64,000 nucleotides of DNA from Hylemonella sp. (lineage in GTDB: Bacteria; Pseudomonadota; Gammaproteobacteria; Burkholderiales; Burkholderiaceae_C), in assembly GCA_030680575.1 (NCBI GenBank), contig JAUXVI010000030.1, forward strand, positions 1 through 64,000, read 5' to 3'. The notes under the pieces were generated by a model. The model did no database searches and had not been told where the DNA came from. It saw only the letters and a list, made by a program, of their open reading frames with translations. The position numbers were made by a program, and so were the translations under genes. Position 1 is the first letter of the stretch. The number at the start of each line of letters is the position of its first letter. Positions 48,723 to 58,622 of this stretch are shown piece after piece.

Positions 48723-50102
48723 TTCCAGGCGCGGCTGCACTGGTCGGGCGAGACCGATGCCGCCATCGAGCAGCGTGTGACCGAGATCCTGGCCGATGTG
48801 CAAAAGCGCGGCGATGCGGCCGTGCTCGAATACACCGCCCGTTTCGACGGCGTGCAGGCAGCTTCGCTCAAAGACCTGGAGTTGACCCAGGCCGAACTGA
48901 AGGCGGCCTTCGAGTCCCTGCCAGCGGCGCAGCGCGAGGCCTTGCAGGCCGCCGCACAGCGCGTGCGCAGCTACCACGAGGCGCAAAAACGCGCCTGCGG
49001 CGAGAGCTGGAGTTACCGCGATGCCGATGGCACGCTGCTGGGCCAGAAGGTCACGCCGCTGGACCGCGTCGGCATCTACGTACCCGGCGGCAAGGCCGCC
49101 TACCCTTCGTCGGTGCTGATGAACGCCATCCCCGCGCACGTGGCCGGTGTCGGCGAAATCATCATGGTGGTGCCCACGCCGCTGCGGCGCAGCGGCCCGC
49201 CCGTTGTCGAGAGTGCGCCGCATCACCATGACCGGGCGCCCGGTCACAGCGCGCCGGACGACGCCCTGCATGCGCCGGGCCCCAATGCACGGCATGGCGA
49301 ACGCAACCCGCTGGTGCTGGCGGCCGCTTACGTGGCGGGCGTCACCCGTGTCTTCACCATCGGCGGTGCCCAGGCTGTGGCGGCGCTGGCCTACGGTACG
49401 GCCACTGTGCCGGGTGTGGACAAGATCACCGGCCCCGGCAATGCCTACGTCGCCAGCGCCAAGCGCCGCGTCTTTGGCCAGGTCGGCATCGACATGATTG
49501 CCGGCCCGAGCGAGATCCTGGTGCTGGCCGACGGCACGACGCCGGCCGACTGGGTGGCGATGGATCTGTTCAGCCAGGCCGAGCACGACGAACTGGCGCA
49601 AAGCATCCTGCTGTGCCCGGATGCCGCCTACATTGAGGCCGTGCAGCGTGAGATCGACCGCCTGCTGCCGACCATGCCGCGTGCCGAGATCATCGCCAAA
49701 TCGCTCAGCGGCCGCGGTGCACTGATCCACACTCGCAGCATGGAAGAGGCCTGTGCCATCTCCAACCGCATTGCACCGGAGCACCTGGAAGTGTCGAGCC
49801 GTGAGCCGCATCGCTGGGAGCCGCTGCTGAAACACGCCGGCGCGATTTTTCTTGGTGCCTACACCAGCGAGTCGCTCGGCGACTACTGCGCCGGCCCGAA
49901 CCACGTGCTGCCGACCAGTGGCACCGCACGTTTCAGTTCGCCGCTGGGGGTGTATGACTTCCAGAAGCGCAGCAGCCTGATCGAGGTCAGTGAGGCTGGC
50001 GCCCAGACCCTGGGGCAGATTGCCTCCGTGCTGGCGCATGGCGAGGGGCTGCAAGCGCACGCGCGCGCGGCCGAGATGCGTTTGAAAGACGCCAAGAAAT
50101 GA
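48663..50102 (+). CDS. hisD: Histidinol dehydrogenase with an inserted His/Pro-rich loop
   Basis: Oxidises histidinol to histidine in two NAD-dependent steps. Motifs include [43 protein letters not shown], the zinc-site [10 protein letters not shown] and the C-terminal [16 protein letters not shown]. The product is about 479 residues, against roughly 430-445 usual for the family. The excess is explained by about 38 codons (49182-49295) inserted between VVPTP and [11 protein letters not shown]. The start could be GTG 48654 (overlapping the hisG stop) or ATG 48663; the first 20 codons lie in a dispersed repeat. The reading frame is intact and the operon context normal, so I expect it to function. 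Confidence 0.95.
   Translation: MNLIATPARLSTSEADFEAQFQARLHWSGETDAAIEQRVTEILADVQKRGDAAVLEYTARFDGVQAASLKDLELTQAELKAAFESLPAAQREALQAAAQRVRSYHEAQKRACGESWSYRDADGTLLGQKVTPLDRVGIYVPGGKAAYPSSVLMNAIPAHVAGVGEIIMVVPTPLRRSGPPVVESAPHHHDRAPGHSAPDDALHAPGPNARHGERNPLVLAAAYVAGVTRVFTIGGAQAVAALAYGTATVPGVDKITGPGNAYVASAKRRVFGQVGIDMIAGPSEILVLADGTTPADWVAMDLFSQAEHDELAQSILLCPDAAYIEAVQREIDRLLPTMPRAEIIAKSLSGRGALIHTRSMEEACAISNRIAPEHLEVSSREPHRWEPLLKHAGAIFLGAYTSESLGDYCAGPNHVLPTSGTARFSSPLGVYDFQKRSSLIEVSEAGAQTLGQIASVLAHGEGLQAHARAAEMRLKDAKK
49182..49295. repeat. In-frame 114-bp insertion in hisD with an 18-bp palindrome
   Basis: The segment interrupts the conserved VVPTP / GERNP junction and encodes 38 residues rich in His, Pro, Ala and Arg (for example [16 protein letters not shown]). 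It contains a perfect palindrome TGACCGGGCGCCCGGTCA at 49229-49246 and a small hairpin GCTGC-GGC-GCAGC at 49181-49193. Its length is a multiple of three, so the frame is kept. It looks like a short palindromic element accommodated in a surface loop. Confidence 0.7.
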
Positions 50103-51196
50103 CAGCACTCGATCCCAAATTGCAGCGCCTGATTCGTCAGGACATCCAGTCCATGCACGCCTATGCCATCCAGGACTCGGTGGGCATGGTCAAGCTCGAC
50201 GCCATGGAGAACCCCTACGGCCTGCCGCCCGCGCTGCAGGCCGAACTGGGCCAGCGTTTGGGCAAGCTGGCGCTCAACCGCTACCCGGACGGCCGCGTCA
50301 ACGACCTGCGTGCCGCCCTGGCGCGTTATGTCGATTTGCCGGCCGGCTACGACCTGATGCTGGGCAATGGTTCTGATGAGCTGATCTCGCTGCTGGCCCT
50401 GGCCTGCGATGTGCCGGGCGCTTCCATCTTGGCACCGCTGCCCGGTTTCGTGATGTACGCCATGAGCGCGCAGCTGCAGGGCCTGGCCTTCCATGGCGTG
50501 CCGCTGACCGCCGACTTTGAGCTCGACGAGGCCGCCATGCTGGCCGCCATCCGCGAGCACAAGCCGACGATCACCTACATCGCCTACCCGAACAACCCGA
50601 CCGCCAACCTGTGGGACGAGGGGGTGATCGCCAGGATCATCGCCGCCGTGGGCGAGCAGGGTGGCCTGGTGGTGATGGACGAAGCTTATCAGCCCTTCTC
50701 CTCGCGCAGTTGGCTGGAGCGCATCCGCGCCAACCCGGCGGCGCACGGCCATGTGCTGCTGATGCGCACGCTCTCCAAGTTCGGCCTGGCCGGTGTGCGG
50801 CTGGGCTACATGATCGGCCCGAAGGCCCTGGTGGCCGAGATCGACAAGGTGCGACCGCCCTACAACATCAGCGTGCTGAACTACGAGTGCGCCTTGTTCG
50901 CGCTCGAGCATGCTGATGTATTTGCGGCACAAGCCCTTGAGATCAAAGCACAGCGTGCTACTATTTTGGAAGCGCTGTCGGCTTGGCCGCAGGTGCGGGC
51001 CTGGAACAGCGATGCCAACATGATCCTGGTGCGCGTGCCGGATGCAGCCAAGGCCTTCGAGGGCATGAAGGCGCGCAAAGTGCTGGTGAAGAATGTCTCC
51101 AAGCTGCACCCCCTGCTGGCCAACTGCCTGCGTTTGACGGTCGGATCGCCGGACGAGAACCGGCAGATGCTGGCGGCGCTGAAAGAATCACTATGA
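50099..51196 (+). CDS. hisC: Histidinol-phosphate aminotransferase
   Basis: A 365-residue PLP-dependent fold type I aminotransferase converting imidazole-acetol phosphate to histidinol phosphate. The N-terminus has [13 protein letters not shown]; the PLP-contact block is [13 protein letters not shown] and the Schiff-base lysine is in [14 protein letters not shown] (K227). It overlaps hisD and hisB by 4 bases each. An AT-rich patch at 50921-50973 resembles the dispersed repeat family and encodes part of the helix [18 protein letters not shown]. Confidence 0.96.
   Translation: MTALDPKLQRLIRQDIQSMHAYAIQDSVGMVKLDAMENPYGLPPALQAELGQRLGKLALNRYPDGRVNDLRAALARYVDLPAGYDLMLGNGSDELISLLALACDVPGASILAPLPGFVMYAMSAQLQGLAFHGVPLTADFELDEAAMLAAIREHKPTITYIAYPNNPTANLWDEGVIARIIAAVGEQGGLVVMDEAYQPFSSRSWLERIRANPAAHGHVLLMRTLSKFGLAGVRLGYMIGPKALVAEIDKVRPPYNISVLNYECALFALEHADVFAAQALEIKAQRATILEALSAWPQVRAWNSDANMILVRVPDAAKAFEGMKARKVLVKNVSKLHPLLANCLRLTVGSPDENRQMLAALKESL
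50921..50973 (+). repeat. Repeat-like AT-rich patch inside hisC, copy A4 (tentative)
   Basis: GGCACAAGCCCTTGAGATC and GTGCTACTATTTTGGAAGC line up with GGCCTCAAGCCCTTGATC and AAGCTATTATTTTTGTAGC of copy A1, in the same order and spacing. The patch is clearly more AT-rich than the surrounding hisC. It is in frame and the protein reads normally through it, so either a repeat was absorbed here or the similarity is chance. Confidence 0.4.
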
Positions 51197-51789
51197 GCAC
51201 ACCACGTATTGCCGAAGTTTCCCGCAACACCGCGGAGACCCAGATCACCGTCAAGGTCAACCTCGACGGTACCGGCCAGGCACGCCTAGCCACCGGTATC
51301 GGCTTTTTTGACCACATGCTGGACCAGATCGCACGCCATGGCCTGATCGATCTGGACATCCAGGCCAAGGGTGACCTGCACATTGACGGCCACCACACGG
51401 TGGAAGACGTCGGCATTACCCTGGGCCAGGCGGTGGCCAAGGCGGTGGGCGACAAGAAGGGCATCCGTCGTTACGGCCACGCCTACGTGCCGCTGGACGA
51501 AGCGCTGTCGCGTGTCGTGGTCGACTTCTCCGGCCGTCCGGGGCTGGTCATGCACGTGCCGTTCAAGAGCGGCATGATCGGTACCTTCGACAGCCAGCTG
51601 GCCTACGAGTTCTTCCAGGGTTTCGTCAACCACGCCTTCGTCACGCTGCACATTGACAACCTGCGCGGCGAGAACGCCCACCACCAGGCCGAGACCGTGT
51701 TCAAGGCCTTTGCCCGCGCCTTGCGCGCCGCGTTGGAGCTCGATCCGCGCGCCGCCGGCACCATCCCGTCCACCAAGGGTTCGCTCTAG
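51193..51789 (+). CDS. hisB: Imidazoleglycerol-phosphate dehydratase
   Basis: A 198-residue stand-alone IGP dehydratase, without the HisN-type phosphatase domain fused to it in enterobacteria. Manganese ligands come from [26 protein letters not shown] (here [18 protein letters not shown]), [12 protein letters not shown] and [19 protein letters not shown]. The start ATG 51193 overlaps the hisC stop by 4 bases. Followed by a repeat that leads into hisH. Confidence 0.97.
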   Translation: MSTPRIAEVSRNTAETQITVKVNLDGTGQARLATGIGFFDHMLDQIARHGLIDLDIQAKGDLHIDGHHTVEDVGITLGQAVAKAVGDKKGIRRYGHAYVPLDEALSRVVVDFSGRPGLVMHVPFKSGMIGTFDSQLAYEFFQGFVNHAFVTLHIDNLRGENAHHQAETVFKAFARALRAALELDPRAAGTIPSTKGSL

Positions 51790-51797
51790 TCATGTGT

Positions 51798-51855
51798 CAA
51801 AAAGGCCTCTGGCCCTTGTCAATTCTGCGCGATAAGCTATGAATTCAGTAGCAAA
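51798..51855 (+). repeat. AT-rich dispersed repeat, copy A5 (forms the hisH start)
   Basis: Fills the hisB-hisH gap and extends into hisH: AAAAAGGCCTCTGGCCCTTG, then TCAATTCTGCGCGATAAGC, then TATGAATTCAGTAGC. Against copy A6 in the Nif3-like gene, 37 of 54 positions agree by my hand count, including 17 of 18 in the CCCTTGTCAATNCTGCGC core. The hisH ATG (51839-51841) and the next few codons (NSVAN) come from the repeat. Confidence 0.7.
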
Positions 51856-52522
51856 TGGGGTGTCTGCCAAGACCGTGGCGGTGGTCGACTACGGCATGGG
51901 CAACCTGCGCTCGGTGTCGCAGGCGGTGCAGGCCGCTGCGGCAGGCAGCGGCTGGCACGTGCTTATCACCTCCCGGCCCGACGACGTGCGCGCCGCCGAG
52001 CGTGTGGTGCTGCCCGGCCAGGGCGCCATGCCCGATTGCATGCGCGAGCTGCGCGACTCCGGCCTGCGCGACGCGGTGCTGGAAGCGGCTGCGAACAAGC
52101 CGTTGTTCGGCGTCTGCGTCGGCATGCAGATGATGCTGGACCACAGCGCCGAAGGCGACACGCCCGGCCTGGGCCTGATCCACGGCGAAGTCGTCAAGTT
52201 CGACTTGGCGAACCAGCGCCAGCCTGACGGCAGTCGCTACAAGGTGCCGCAGATGGGCTGGAATCAGGTCTACCAGATGGACCACGGCCAGGGGCGTCAC
52301 CCGGTCTGGGGCGATGTGCCGGACGGCAGCTACTTCTACTTCGTGCACAGCTTCTACGCCCGACCGTCGGATGCACGCCACAGCGCAGGCGAGGCCGACT
52401 ACGGTAGCCGCTTTGCGGCGGCGATTGCGCGCGATAATATTTTTGCGACCCAATTCCACCCTGAGAAAAGTGCAGCCCACGGCCTCGCCCTTTACCGCAA
52501 CTTCCTCTCCTGGAAGCCCTGA
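51839..52522 (+). CDS. hisH: Imidazole glycerol phosphate synthase, glutaminase subunit
   Basis: A 227-residue class I glutamine amidotransferase that supplies ammonia to HisF. The nucleophile is C93 in [10 protein letters not shown]; the catalytic His/Glu are in [24 protein letters not shown] opens the conserved domain after about 12 N-terminal residues. The ATG is inside a dispersed repeat and has no classical ribosome binding site; the first conserved residue follows 12 codons later, so this start fits. Confidence 0.96.
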   Translation: MNSVANGVSAKTVAVVDYGMGNLRSVSQAVQAAAAGSGWHVLITSRPDDVRAAERVVLPGQGAMPDCMRELRDSGLRDAVLEAAANKPLFGVCVGMQMMLDHSAEGDTPGLGLIHGEVVKFDLANQRQPDGSRYKVPQMGWNQVYQMDHGQGRHPVWGDVPDGSYFYFVHSFYARPSDARHSAGEADYGSRFAAAIARDNIFATQFHPEKSAAHGLALYRNFLSWKP

Positions 52523-52576
52523 CCCATTTCCCTTTGTCCCGGCTGAATCCCTAGCCCTATTCTTTTTTGAAGCACC

Positions 52577-53317
52577 ATGCTTTTAATTCCTGCCATCGAT
52601 TTGAAAGACGGTCATTGCGTGCGCCTCAAGCAGGGCGACATGGATCAATCCACCACCTTTGGTGAAAATCCGGCCCTCATGGCGCGCAGCTGGGTGAACA
52701 AGGGCGCACGCCGCCTGCACCTGGTGGACCTCAATGGCGCCTTTGCTGGCCAACCCAAGAACGAATTGGCCATCCGCAGCATCCTCAAGGAAGTCGGCAG
52801 CGAAATCGACGTGCAGCTCGGCGGTGGCATCCGCGACCTCGACACCATCGAGCGTTACCTGGATGCCGGCCTGCGCTACGTCATCATCGGCACCGCCGCG
52901 GTCAAGAACCCGGGTTTCCTGCAGGACGCCTGCACCGCCTTCGGCGGCCACATCATCGTCGGCCTGGATGCCAAGGACGGCAAGGTGGCGACCGACGGCT
53001 GGAGCAAGCTGACGCGTCACGAAGTGGTGGACCTGGGCAAGAAGTTCGAGGACTACGGCGTCGAATCCATCATCTACACCGACATCGGCCGCGACGGCAT
53101 GCTCTCGGGCATCAACATCGAGGCCACGGTCCGTCTGGCGCAGGCGCTGACCATTCCCGTCATCGCCTCCGGCGGTCTGAGCAACATGGCCGACATCGAA
53201 GCGCTGTGCGCGGTGGAGGACGAGGGCATCGAGGGCGTGATCTGCGGCCGCGCCATCTACACCGGCGATCTCGACTTCCAGGCGGCCCAGGTCCGGGCCG
53301 ACGAACTCAGCGCCTGA
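52577..53317 (+). CDS. hisA: ProFAR isomerase
   Basis: 1-(5-phosphoribosyl)-5-[(5-phosphoribosylamino)methylideneamino]imidazole-4-carboxamide isomerase, a TIM-barrel enzyme of 246 residues. Catalytic Asp residues are in [15 protein letters not shown] (Asp near residue 8) and [14 protein letters not shown]; phosphate-binding loops are GGGIRDL and [11 protein letters not shown]. It starts 54 bases after hisH and is followed after 11 bases by its barrel homologue hisF. Confidence 0.97.
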   Translation: MLLIPAIDLKDGHCVRLKQGDMDQSTTFGENPALMARSWVNKGARRLHLVDLNGAFAGQPKNELAIRSILKEVGSEIDVQLGGGIRDLDTIERYLDAGLRYVIIGTAAVKNPGFLQDACTAFGGHIIVGLDAKDGKVATDGWSKLTRHEVVDLGKKFEDYGVESIIYTDIGRDGMLSGINIEATVRLAQALTIPVIASGGLSNMADIEALCAVEDEGIEGVICGRAIYTGDLDFQAAQVRADELSA

Positions 53318-53328
53318 AAGTAGTCTGC

Positions 53329-54120
<792 letters not shown>

Positions 54121-54205
54121 TGCCCCCACGCTTGCCCACTTCGTGTGGCCGCTGCCCCCCCGAGGGGGCCGGAGTCGCCTTGGGGCGGCCCGGCGGCGAC
54201 TCGAA
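54121..54205 (+). repeat. GC-rich hairpin repeat, copy B2 (hisF-hisI gap)
   Basis: The 110-bp hisF-hisI gap begins with a block containing CACTTCGTGTGGCCGCTG, the hairpin GCCCCCCCGAGGGGGC and CGCCTTGGGGCGGCCCGGCG. It is similar in plan to copy B1 at 45561. The hairpin has no T tail, so termination is unlikely, but it could change the relative expression of the downstream his genes. Confidence 0.6.
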
Positions 54206-54230
54206 CCTCAAATCCGGTGACAATAACGCC

Positions 54231-54620
54231 ATGAACTGGTTGGACGAAGTGAAATGGGATGCGCAGGGCCTGGTGCCGGTGATCGCGCAGGAGCAGGGCA
54301 GCAACGATGTCCTGATGTTTGCCTGGATGAACCGCGAGGCGCTGCAGAAGACGGCCGAGCTCGGCCGCGCCGTCTATTTCAGTCGCTCGCGCGGCAAGTT
54401 GTGGTTCAAGGGCGAGGAGTCCGGCCACGTGCAGACGGTGCATGAGATTCGCCTGGACTGCGACAACGACGTGGTACTGCTCAAGGTGAGCCAGCTCGGC
54501 CATGAACCTGGTATTGCCTGCCACACCGGGCGCCACAGCTGCTTTTTCAGTGTCTACAAAAATGGCGCCTGGCAGGCCGTTGACCCGGTCTTGAAAGACC
54601 CCGAAACCATCTACAAATAA
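54231..54620 (+). CDS. hisI: Phosphoribosyl-AMP cyclohydrolase
   Basis: A 129-residue stand-alone HisI that opens the adenine ring of PR-AMP. The zinc/magnesium site is formed by DCDNDVVLL, with Cys and His residues in [22 protein letters not shown] and [17 protein letters not shown] are the other signatures. The ATG at 54231 follows repeat B2; upstream codons of the open frame are repeat sequence. hisE is encoded separately 5 bases downstream. Confidence 0.97.
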   Translation: MNWLDEVKWDAQGLVPVIAQEQGSNDVLMFAWMNREALQKTAELGRAVYFSRSRGKLWFKGEESGHVQTVHEIRLDCDNDVVLLKVSQLGHEPGIACHTGRHSCFFSVYKNGAWQAVDPVLKDPETIYK

Positions 54621-54625
54621 CGACC

Positions 54626-55009
54626 ATGCCCGATACGCGTACGAATTCCGTCGATGCCCTGGCCCGCCTGGCGGCCGTGGTCGAGAGCCGCCTGCCTGCC
54701 AACGGCGGTGATCCCGAGAAAAGCTATGTGGCCCGCCTGCTGCACAAGGGGCCGGATGCTTTCTTGAAGAAGATCGGCGAGGAGGCCACGGAAGTCGTGA
54801 TGGCGGCCAAGGATGCCGACCACGGCGGCGATCGCAGCAAGATCCTCTACGAGGTGGCCGACCTCTGGTTTCATTCCATGATTGCCTTGGCGCATTACGG
54901 CCTGAAGCCGGCGGACGTGATCGCCGAACTGGAGCGCCGCGAGGGCACCAGCGGCATCGAGGAAAAGGCGCTGCGCAAGGTGCTGGCGCGCGAGGGTGGC
55001 GAGCAGTGA
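54626..55009 (+). CDS. hisE: Phosphoribosyl-ATP pyrophosphatase
   Basis: A 127-residue all-alpha MazG-like pyrophosphohydrolase that removes PPi from PR-ATP. Metal and substrate residues are in [15 protein letters not shown] and [15 protein letters not shown]. It is separate from hisI, as in other betaproteobacteria. Its stop overlaps the GTG start of the next gene by 4 bases. Confidence 0.96.
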   Translation: MPDTRTNSVDALARLAAVVESRLPANGGDPEKSYVARLLHKGPDAFLKKIGEEATEVVMAAKDADHGGDRSKILYEVADLWFHSMIALAHYGLKPADVIAELERREGTSGIEEKALRKVLAREGGEQ

Positions 55010-55395
55010 GCCAGAACCCGGATCGGAGCGAAGCGGAGCGGCTGCAGTCCCTCACCACGCTGGGGACGGTCAGCTATGTGCTGCACCTGATCGTGGCTGT
55101 CAGTGCCCTGGTGCCCGGCGCGCAGATCAGCACGGTGCTGCTGATCGTGGCGTTGGTGCTCGACCTGGTCAAGCGCCCGGATGCAGAAGGCACTTGGCAT
55201 GCCTCGCATTTCCGCTGGCGCATTCGTACCGTGCTGATCGCGGCCGCACTGTATGTGCTGACGGCGCCGCTGTGGTTCTTTTTTGTCGTGCCGGGCTGGA
55301 TGGCCTGGCTCGCCATCTCGGTCTGGTTTCTCTACCGCATCGTCAGCGGCATGATGAACATGAACAAGGGTCTTCCGATGGAGTTTTCTGCATGA
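55006..55395 (+). CDS. Small membrane protein, DUF4870-like
   Basis: A 129-residue protein with three hydrophobic segments (about residues 25-55, 74-92 and 96-112). [18 protein letters not shown] and [16 protein letters not shown] resemble the DUF4870 / TIC20-like small membrane proteins. Start is a GTG (55006) overlapping the hisE stop. It is translationally coupled into the his operon, but nothing suggests a role in histidine synthesis. Overlaps the HIT gene by 4 bases. Confidence 0.75.
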   Translation: MSQNPDRSEAERLQSLTTLGTVSYVLHLIVAVSALVPGAQISTVLLIVALVLDLVKRPDAEGTWHASHFRWRIRTVLIAAALYVLTAPLWFFFVVPGWMAWLAISVWFLYRIVSGMMNMNKGLPMEFSA

Positions 55396-55763
55396 CAGCC
55401 GTGCACCACAGCGATCCGAACTGCATTTTCTGCAAGATCATTGCAGGCCAGATTCCTTCGAAAAAGGTCTACGAGGACGAGGACATCTTCGTCTTCCACG
55501 ACATCCATCCCTGGGCGCCGGTGCATTTCCTCATGGTGCCCAAGCTGCACATTCCATCCCTGGCGCAGACAGGCACGGAACATGCTGCACTGCTCGGGCG
55601 CATGATGGTGCTGGCGCCGAAGCTGGCCATGCAGGAGGGCTGCCGCCCCTATCCGGAAGGTGGCTTTCGCATCGTCTGCAACACGGGTGACGATGGTGGG
55701 CAGGAGGTTCATCACCTGCACGTGCATGTCATCGGCGGGCCGCGCCCCTGGCTCAAGGGCTAA
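55392..55763 (+). CDS. HIT-family nucleotide hydrolase (HinT-like)
   Basis: A 123-residue histidine-triad protein. It starts with DPNCIFCKIIAGQIPSKKVYEDE, a zinc-associated CxxC, and has the triad HHLHVHVIGG with the nucleophilic central His. HIT proteins of this branch hydrolyse purine phosphoramidates and aminoacyl-adenylates. The ATG at 55392 gives the normal length. A HinT-type gene between his and tat genes is common in this group. Confidence 0.93.
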   Translation: MTAVHHSDPNCIFCKIIAGQIPSKKVYEDEDIFVFHDIHPWAPVHFLMVPKLHIPSLAQTGTEHAALLGRMMVLAPKLAMQEGCRPYPEGGFRIVCNTGDDGGQEVHHLHVHVIGGPRPWLKG

Positions 55764-55829
55764 TTCGGGTTCGGCCGTGCGGTCGTCCGCCGTGAAGATT
55801 AGAATCAGTTAATTCCTGAGGAGTGATAT

Positions 55830-56066
55830 ATGGGTTCGTTTTCTATTTGGCACTGGCTGATCGTGCTGCTGATCGTGGTCATGGTGTTCGGCACCAAGAA
55901 GCTCAAAAATCTGGGCAGTGACCTCGGTGGCGCCGTCAAGGGTTTCAAGGACGGCATGAAGGACGGCACTTCCGCTGAGGAAAAGCCGGCTGCACCTGCC
56001 GCCCAAGTGGCTGCTCCGGCTGCGGACAAGACCACCATCGACGTCGAAGCCAAGACCAAGTCCTGA
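55830..56066 (+). CDS. tatA: Sec-independent translocase protein TatA
   Basis: A 78-residue TatA. It has an N-terminal membrane helix ([21 protein letters not shown], in pieces), the hinge [20 protein letters not shown], an amphipathic helix and an acidic/basic tail. TatA forms the protein-conducting assembly for folded, twin-arginine proteins. Clients in this window include MsrP and probably the Rieske protein. GAGGAG precedes the ATG at the right spacing. TAGAAT at about 55800 may be a -10 box. Confidence 0.95.
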   Translation: MGSFSIWHWLIVLLIVVMVFGTKKLKNLGSDLGGAVKGFKDGMKDGTSAEEKPAAPAAQVAAPAADKTTIDVEAKTKS

Positions 56067-56083
56067 TTGCCGCCTAGGCAGAC

Positions 56084-56551
56084 ATGATCGATCTCGGTAT
56101 TTCCAAAATGGCGCTGATCGGCGCGGTGGCACTCATTGTCATCGGGCCGGAGAAGCTGCCGCGCGTGGCCCGTACCGTTGGCACCTTGCTGGGCAAGGCG
56201 CAGCGTTATGTCGCCGATGTCAAGGCCGAGGTCAACCGGTCCATGGAGCTCGACGAGCTCAAGAAGATGAAGGACACGGTCGAAGGGGCGGCACGCGATG
56301 TCGAGAGCTCGATCCAGACCACCAGCAGCGATTTCGAAAAGAGCTGGAGCGAAGCCACTTCGGGCCTGGATGCAACGGGTCTGGACGTGCCACCGTTGAG
56401 CGACACCCCCGAGTACAAGCATCCCGGCAAGAACTGGCGTCTCAAGCGTGGCGCCACGCCGGTCTGGTACAAGGCGCGCCATGGCGTCCGTACCCGGGCC
56501 CTGTCCGGTGCGGCGCGGGTCGCCCGCTACCGGCCGCAGAGGCTGAGCTGA
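56084..56551 (+). CDS. tatB: Sec-independent translocase protein TatB
   Basis: A 155-residue Tat[20 protein letters not shown] is the membrane helix, followed by the conserved [13 protein letters not shown] hinge and a long amphipathic helix ([20 protein letters not shown]). The C-terminal 60 residues are variable and end basic. TatB with TatC forms the twin-arginine signal receptor. It is 17 bases after tatA. Confidence 0.94.
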   Translation: MIDLGISKMALIGAVALIVIGPEKLPRVARTVGTLLGKAQRYVADVKAEVNRSMELDELKKMKDTVEGAARDVESSIQTTSSDFEKSWSEATSGLDATGLDVPPLSDTPEYKHPGKNWRLKRGATPVWYKARHGVRTRALSGAARVARYRPQRLS

Positions 56552-56632
56552 CCTAGGCCAGGCATTCAAAATTCATAAGGGCTGAGGCCGGTCGTGGACC
56601 GGTTGTCCTCCGCGTACCGAACAAGCACTCCC

Positions 56633-57427
56633 ATGGCAGACGATCAATCCAAAGACGACGAATTGGCAGGGACCGAGCAGCCCTTTGTGCAGCACCTGAT
56701 GGAGCTGCGCGACCGTCTCGTCAAGTCCATGATCGCGATGGCGATCGTCACGGCCGTGCTGTCGCTTTATCCGGGCCCGGCGGCGCTGTACGACATCCTG
56801 GCCGCGCCGCTGGTGGCGCATCTGCCCAAGGGGGCTACGCTGATCGCCACCTCGGTGATCTCGCCCTTCATGGTGCCGCTCAAGATCATGCTGATGGCGG
56901 CCTTCCTGGTGGCCTTGCCGGTCATCCTGTACCAGGCCTGGGCCTTTGTGGCGCCCGGCCTTTATACCCATGAGAAAAAGCTGGTGTTGCCGCTGGTGAT
57001 TTCCAGCTCCATCTTGTTCTTCATTGGCGTGGCCTTTTGCTACTTCTTCGTCTTCGGCCAGGTGTTCGCCTTCATCCAGAGTTTTGCGCCCAAGAGCATC
57101 ACCGCCGCGCCGGATATCGAGGCGTATCTGAGTTTCGTGATGACCATGTTCCTGGCCTTCGGTCTGGCGTTCGAGGTGCCGATCGTGGTGATCGTGCTGG
57201 CGCGCATGGGCATTGTCAGCGTGCAGAAACTCAAGGAATTCCGCGGCTACTTCGTGGTGCTGGCTTTCATCATTGCCGCCATCGTGACGCCGCCGGACGT
57301 GGTGTCACAACTGGCACTGGCCATCCCGATGGTCCTGCTGTACGAGTTGGGCCTGTGGGCGGCCCAGATCTTCATCAAGCACACCAAGGCGCCCGAGGCC
57401 GAAGACGCCGAGGCGCCGCAGGCCTGA
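56633..57427 (+). CDS. tatC: Sec-independent translocase protein TatC
   Basis: A 264-residue polytopic receptor for twin-arginine signals with six membrane helices. Conserved features are FVQHLMELRDRLVKS at the cytoplasmic N-terminus (contains the signal-binding Glu/Arg region), PGLYTHEKKLVLP in the middle, and a late FRGYFVVLAFIIAAIVTPPD. The ATG at 56633 gives the usual N-terminus. It is 81 bases after tatB and is followed by a small terminator-like hairpin. Confidence 0.96.
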   Translation: MADDQSKDDELAGTEQPFVQHLMELRDRLVKSMIAMAIVTAVLSLYPGPAALYDILAAPLVAHLPKGATLIATSVISPFMVPLKIMLMAAFLVALPVILYQAWAFVAPGLYTHEKKLVLPLVISSSILFFIGVAFCYFFVFGQVFAFIQSFAPKSITAAPDIEAYLSFVMTMFLAFGLAFEVPIVVIVLARMGIVSVQKLKEFRGYFVVLAFIIAAIVTPPDVVSQLALAIPMVLLYELGLWAAQIFIKHTKAPEAEDAEAPQA

Positions 57428-57437
57428 TCGCCTGAGG

Positions 57438-57461
57438 GCCCGCTTCCGGCGACGGGTTTTT
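57438..57461 (+). terminator. Probable terminator after tatC
   Basis: A short stem GCCCG (57438-57442) with CGGGT (57453-57457) and a 10-base loop is followed by TTTTT ending at 57461. The stem is weak (five pairs, one G-U), but it sits 10 bases after the tatC stop and just before the convergent protease gene. Confidence 0.5.
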
Positions 57462-57465
57462 CGGT

Positions 57466-58608
57466 CTACTGCTGAATCCGGCGCGGTTTCGGCCGCACCC
57501 CCGGTACCACGTCGAGTTCCAGTGGGTTGTTCTGGCGTTGCAGGCTGAATTTGGCGGGACTGCCCGGCTTGAGGGCGGCCACGCTGGAGAGCAATTCCGA
57601 GACGTTGTGCACCGGCTTGCCGGCTACGCCGGTGATCACATCGCCGGGGCGGATGCCAGACTGCGCCGCCGGACCGTTCTGCAACACACCGGTGATGATC
57701 ACGCCCTGATTGGCCTTGATGCCGAAGGTCTCGGCCAGCTCGGGGGACAGTTCACTCGGCTCGACCCCGATCCAGCCGCGTGTCACCTGGCCCTCCTTGA
57801 CGATGCTTTCCAGCACCTGCTTGGCTGTCGAGACCGGAATGGCGAAGCCAATGCCCATGTTGCCACCCGAACGCGAGTAGATGGCCGTGTTGATGCCCAG
57901 CAGGTTGCCATTGGTATCGACGAGTGCACCACCAGAGTTGCCGGGGTTGATGGCGGCATCGGTCTGGATGAAGTTCTCAAAGGTGTTGATGCCGAGCTGG
58001 TTGCGCCCCAGCGCGCTGACGATGCCGCTGGTCACGGTCTGACCGACTCCGAAGGGGTTGCCGATGGCCAGCACCTGGTCGCCCACCTGGACGTTGTCGG
58101 CGTTGCCGAGCACGATCACGGGCAGTCGGTCGAGTTCGATCTTGAGCACGGCGAGGTCGCTGTCGGGGTCGGTGCCGATCACCTTGGCGCGGGCTTGGCG
58201 GTTGTCGTTGAGGATGATCTCAATCTCATCGGCACCGTCCACCACGTGGTTGTTGGTCAGCACATAACCGTTGGGGCTGACGATGACGCCGCTGCCCAGG
58301 CCGACCTGCGGTTCATTGTCCTGGTCACCGAAGAAGAAGCGGAACCAGGGGTCGTTGCTGTTCGGGTGGTTCTTCGGTGCCTTGCTGGTACTGATGCTCA
58401 CCACGGCCGCCGAGGCTTTTTGCGCCGCACCGCGGAAGCTGCCGGCCGGTACCGCGCCCGGCGGGCTGGCTGGCGCTTCCAGCAGGGCAACACCTGCCGA
58501 AAGCGAGACGGCTTTGCCCAGCCAGTCCGGCTTGAGGGTCAGCACCACGAAGTAGACGGCCAGCAGGACGGTGACCGCCTGGGAAAACAGCAACCAGAAT
58601 CGTTTCAT
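57466..58608 (-). CDS. DegS/DegQ-type periplasmic serine protease with one PDZ domain
   Basis: A 380-residue S1C protease. An uncleaved N-terminal membrane anchor (about residues 5-25) leads to the trypsin-like domain with triad H121 (TNNHVVDGA), D151 (DSDLAVLKI) and S225 (NPGNSGGALV). A single PDZ domain follows (GIKANQGVIITGVLQNGP, then SGIRPGDVITGV). One PDZ domain plus a membrane anchor is the DegS/AlgW layout, suggesting regulated proteolysis in the envelope stress response, though a DegQ-like quality-control role is also possible. Convergent with tatC and divergent from the cysteine-cluster gene 14 bases away. Confidence 0.93.
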   Translation of the reverse strand: MKRFWLLFSQAVTVLLAVYFVVLTLKPDWLGKAVSLSAGVALLEAPASPPGAVPAGSFRGAAQKASAAVVSISTSKAPKNHPNSNDPWFRFFFGDQDNEPQVGLGSGVIVSPNGYVLTNNHVVDGADEIEIILNDNRQARAKVIGTDPDSDLAVLKIELDRLPVIVLGNADNVQVGDQVLAIGNPFGVGQTVTSGIVSALGRNQLGINTFENFIQTDAAINPGNSGGALVDTNGNLLGINTAIYSRSGGNMGIGFAIPVSTAKQVLESIVKEGQVTRGWIGVEPSELSPELAETFGIKANQGVIITGVLQNGPAAQSGIRPGDVITGVAGKPVHNVSELLSSVAALKPGSPAKFSLQRQNNPLELDVVPGVRPKPRRIQQ

Positions 58609-58622
58609 GAGGAAATTGTAGA

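Noticed and set aside
49182..49295. Double frameshift rather than insertion in hisD
   Set aside because: The conserved flanks VVPTP and GERNPLV join directly in frame on both sides, and no other frame of the 114 bp restores HisD sequence.
54130..54175. Terminator between hisF and hisI
   Set aside because: The C/G hairpin has no T tract and sits inside a continuous biosynthetic operon; treated as a dispersed repeat.
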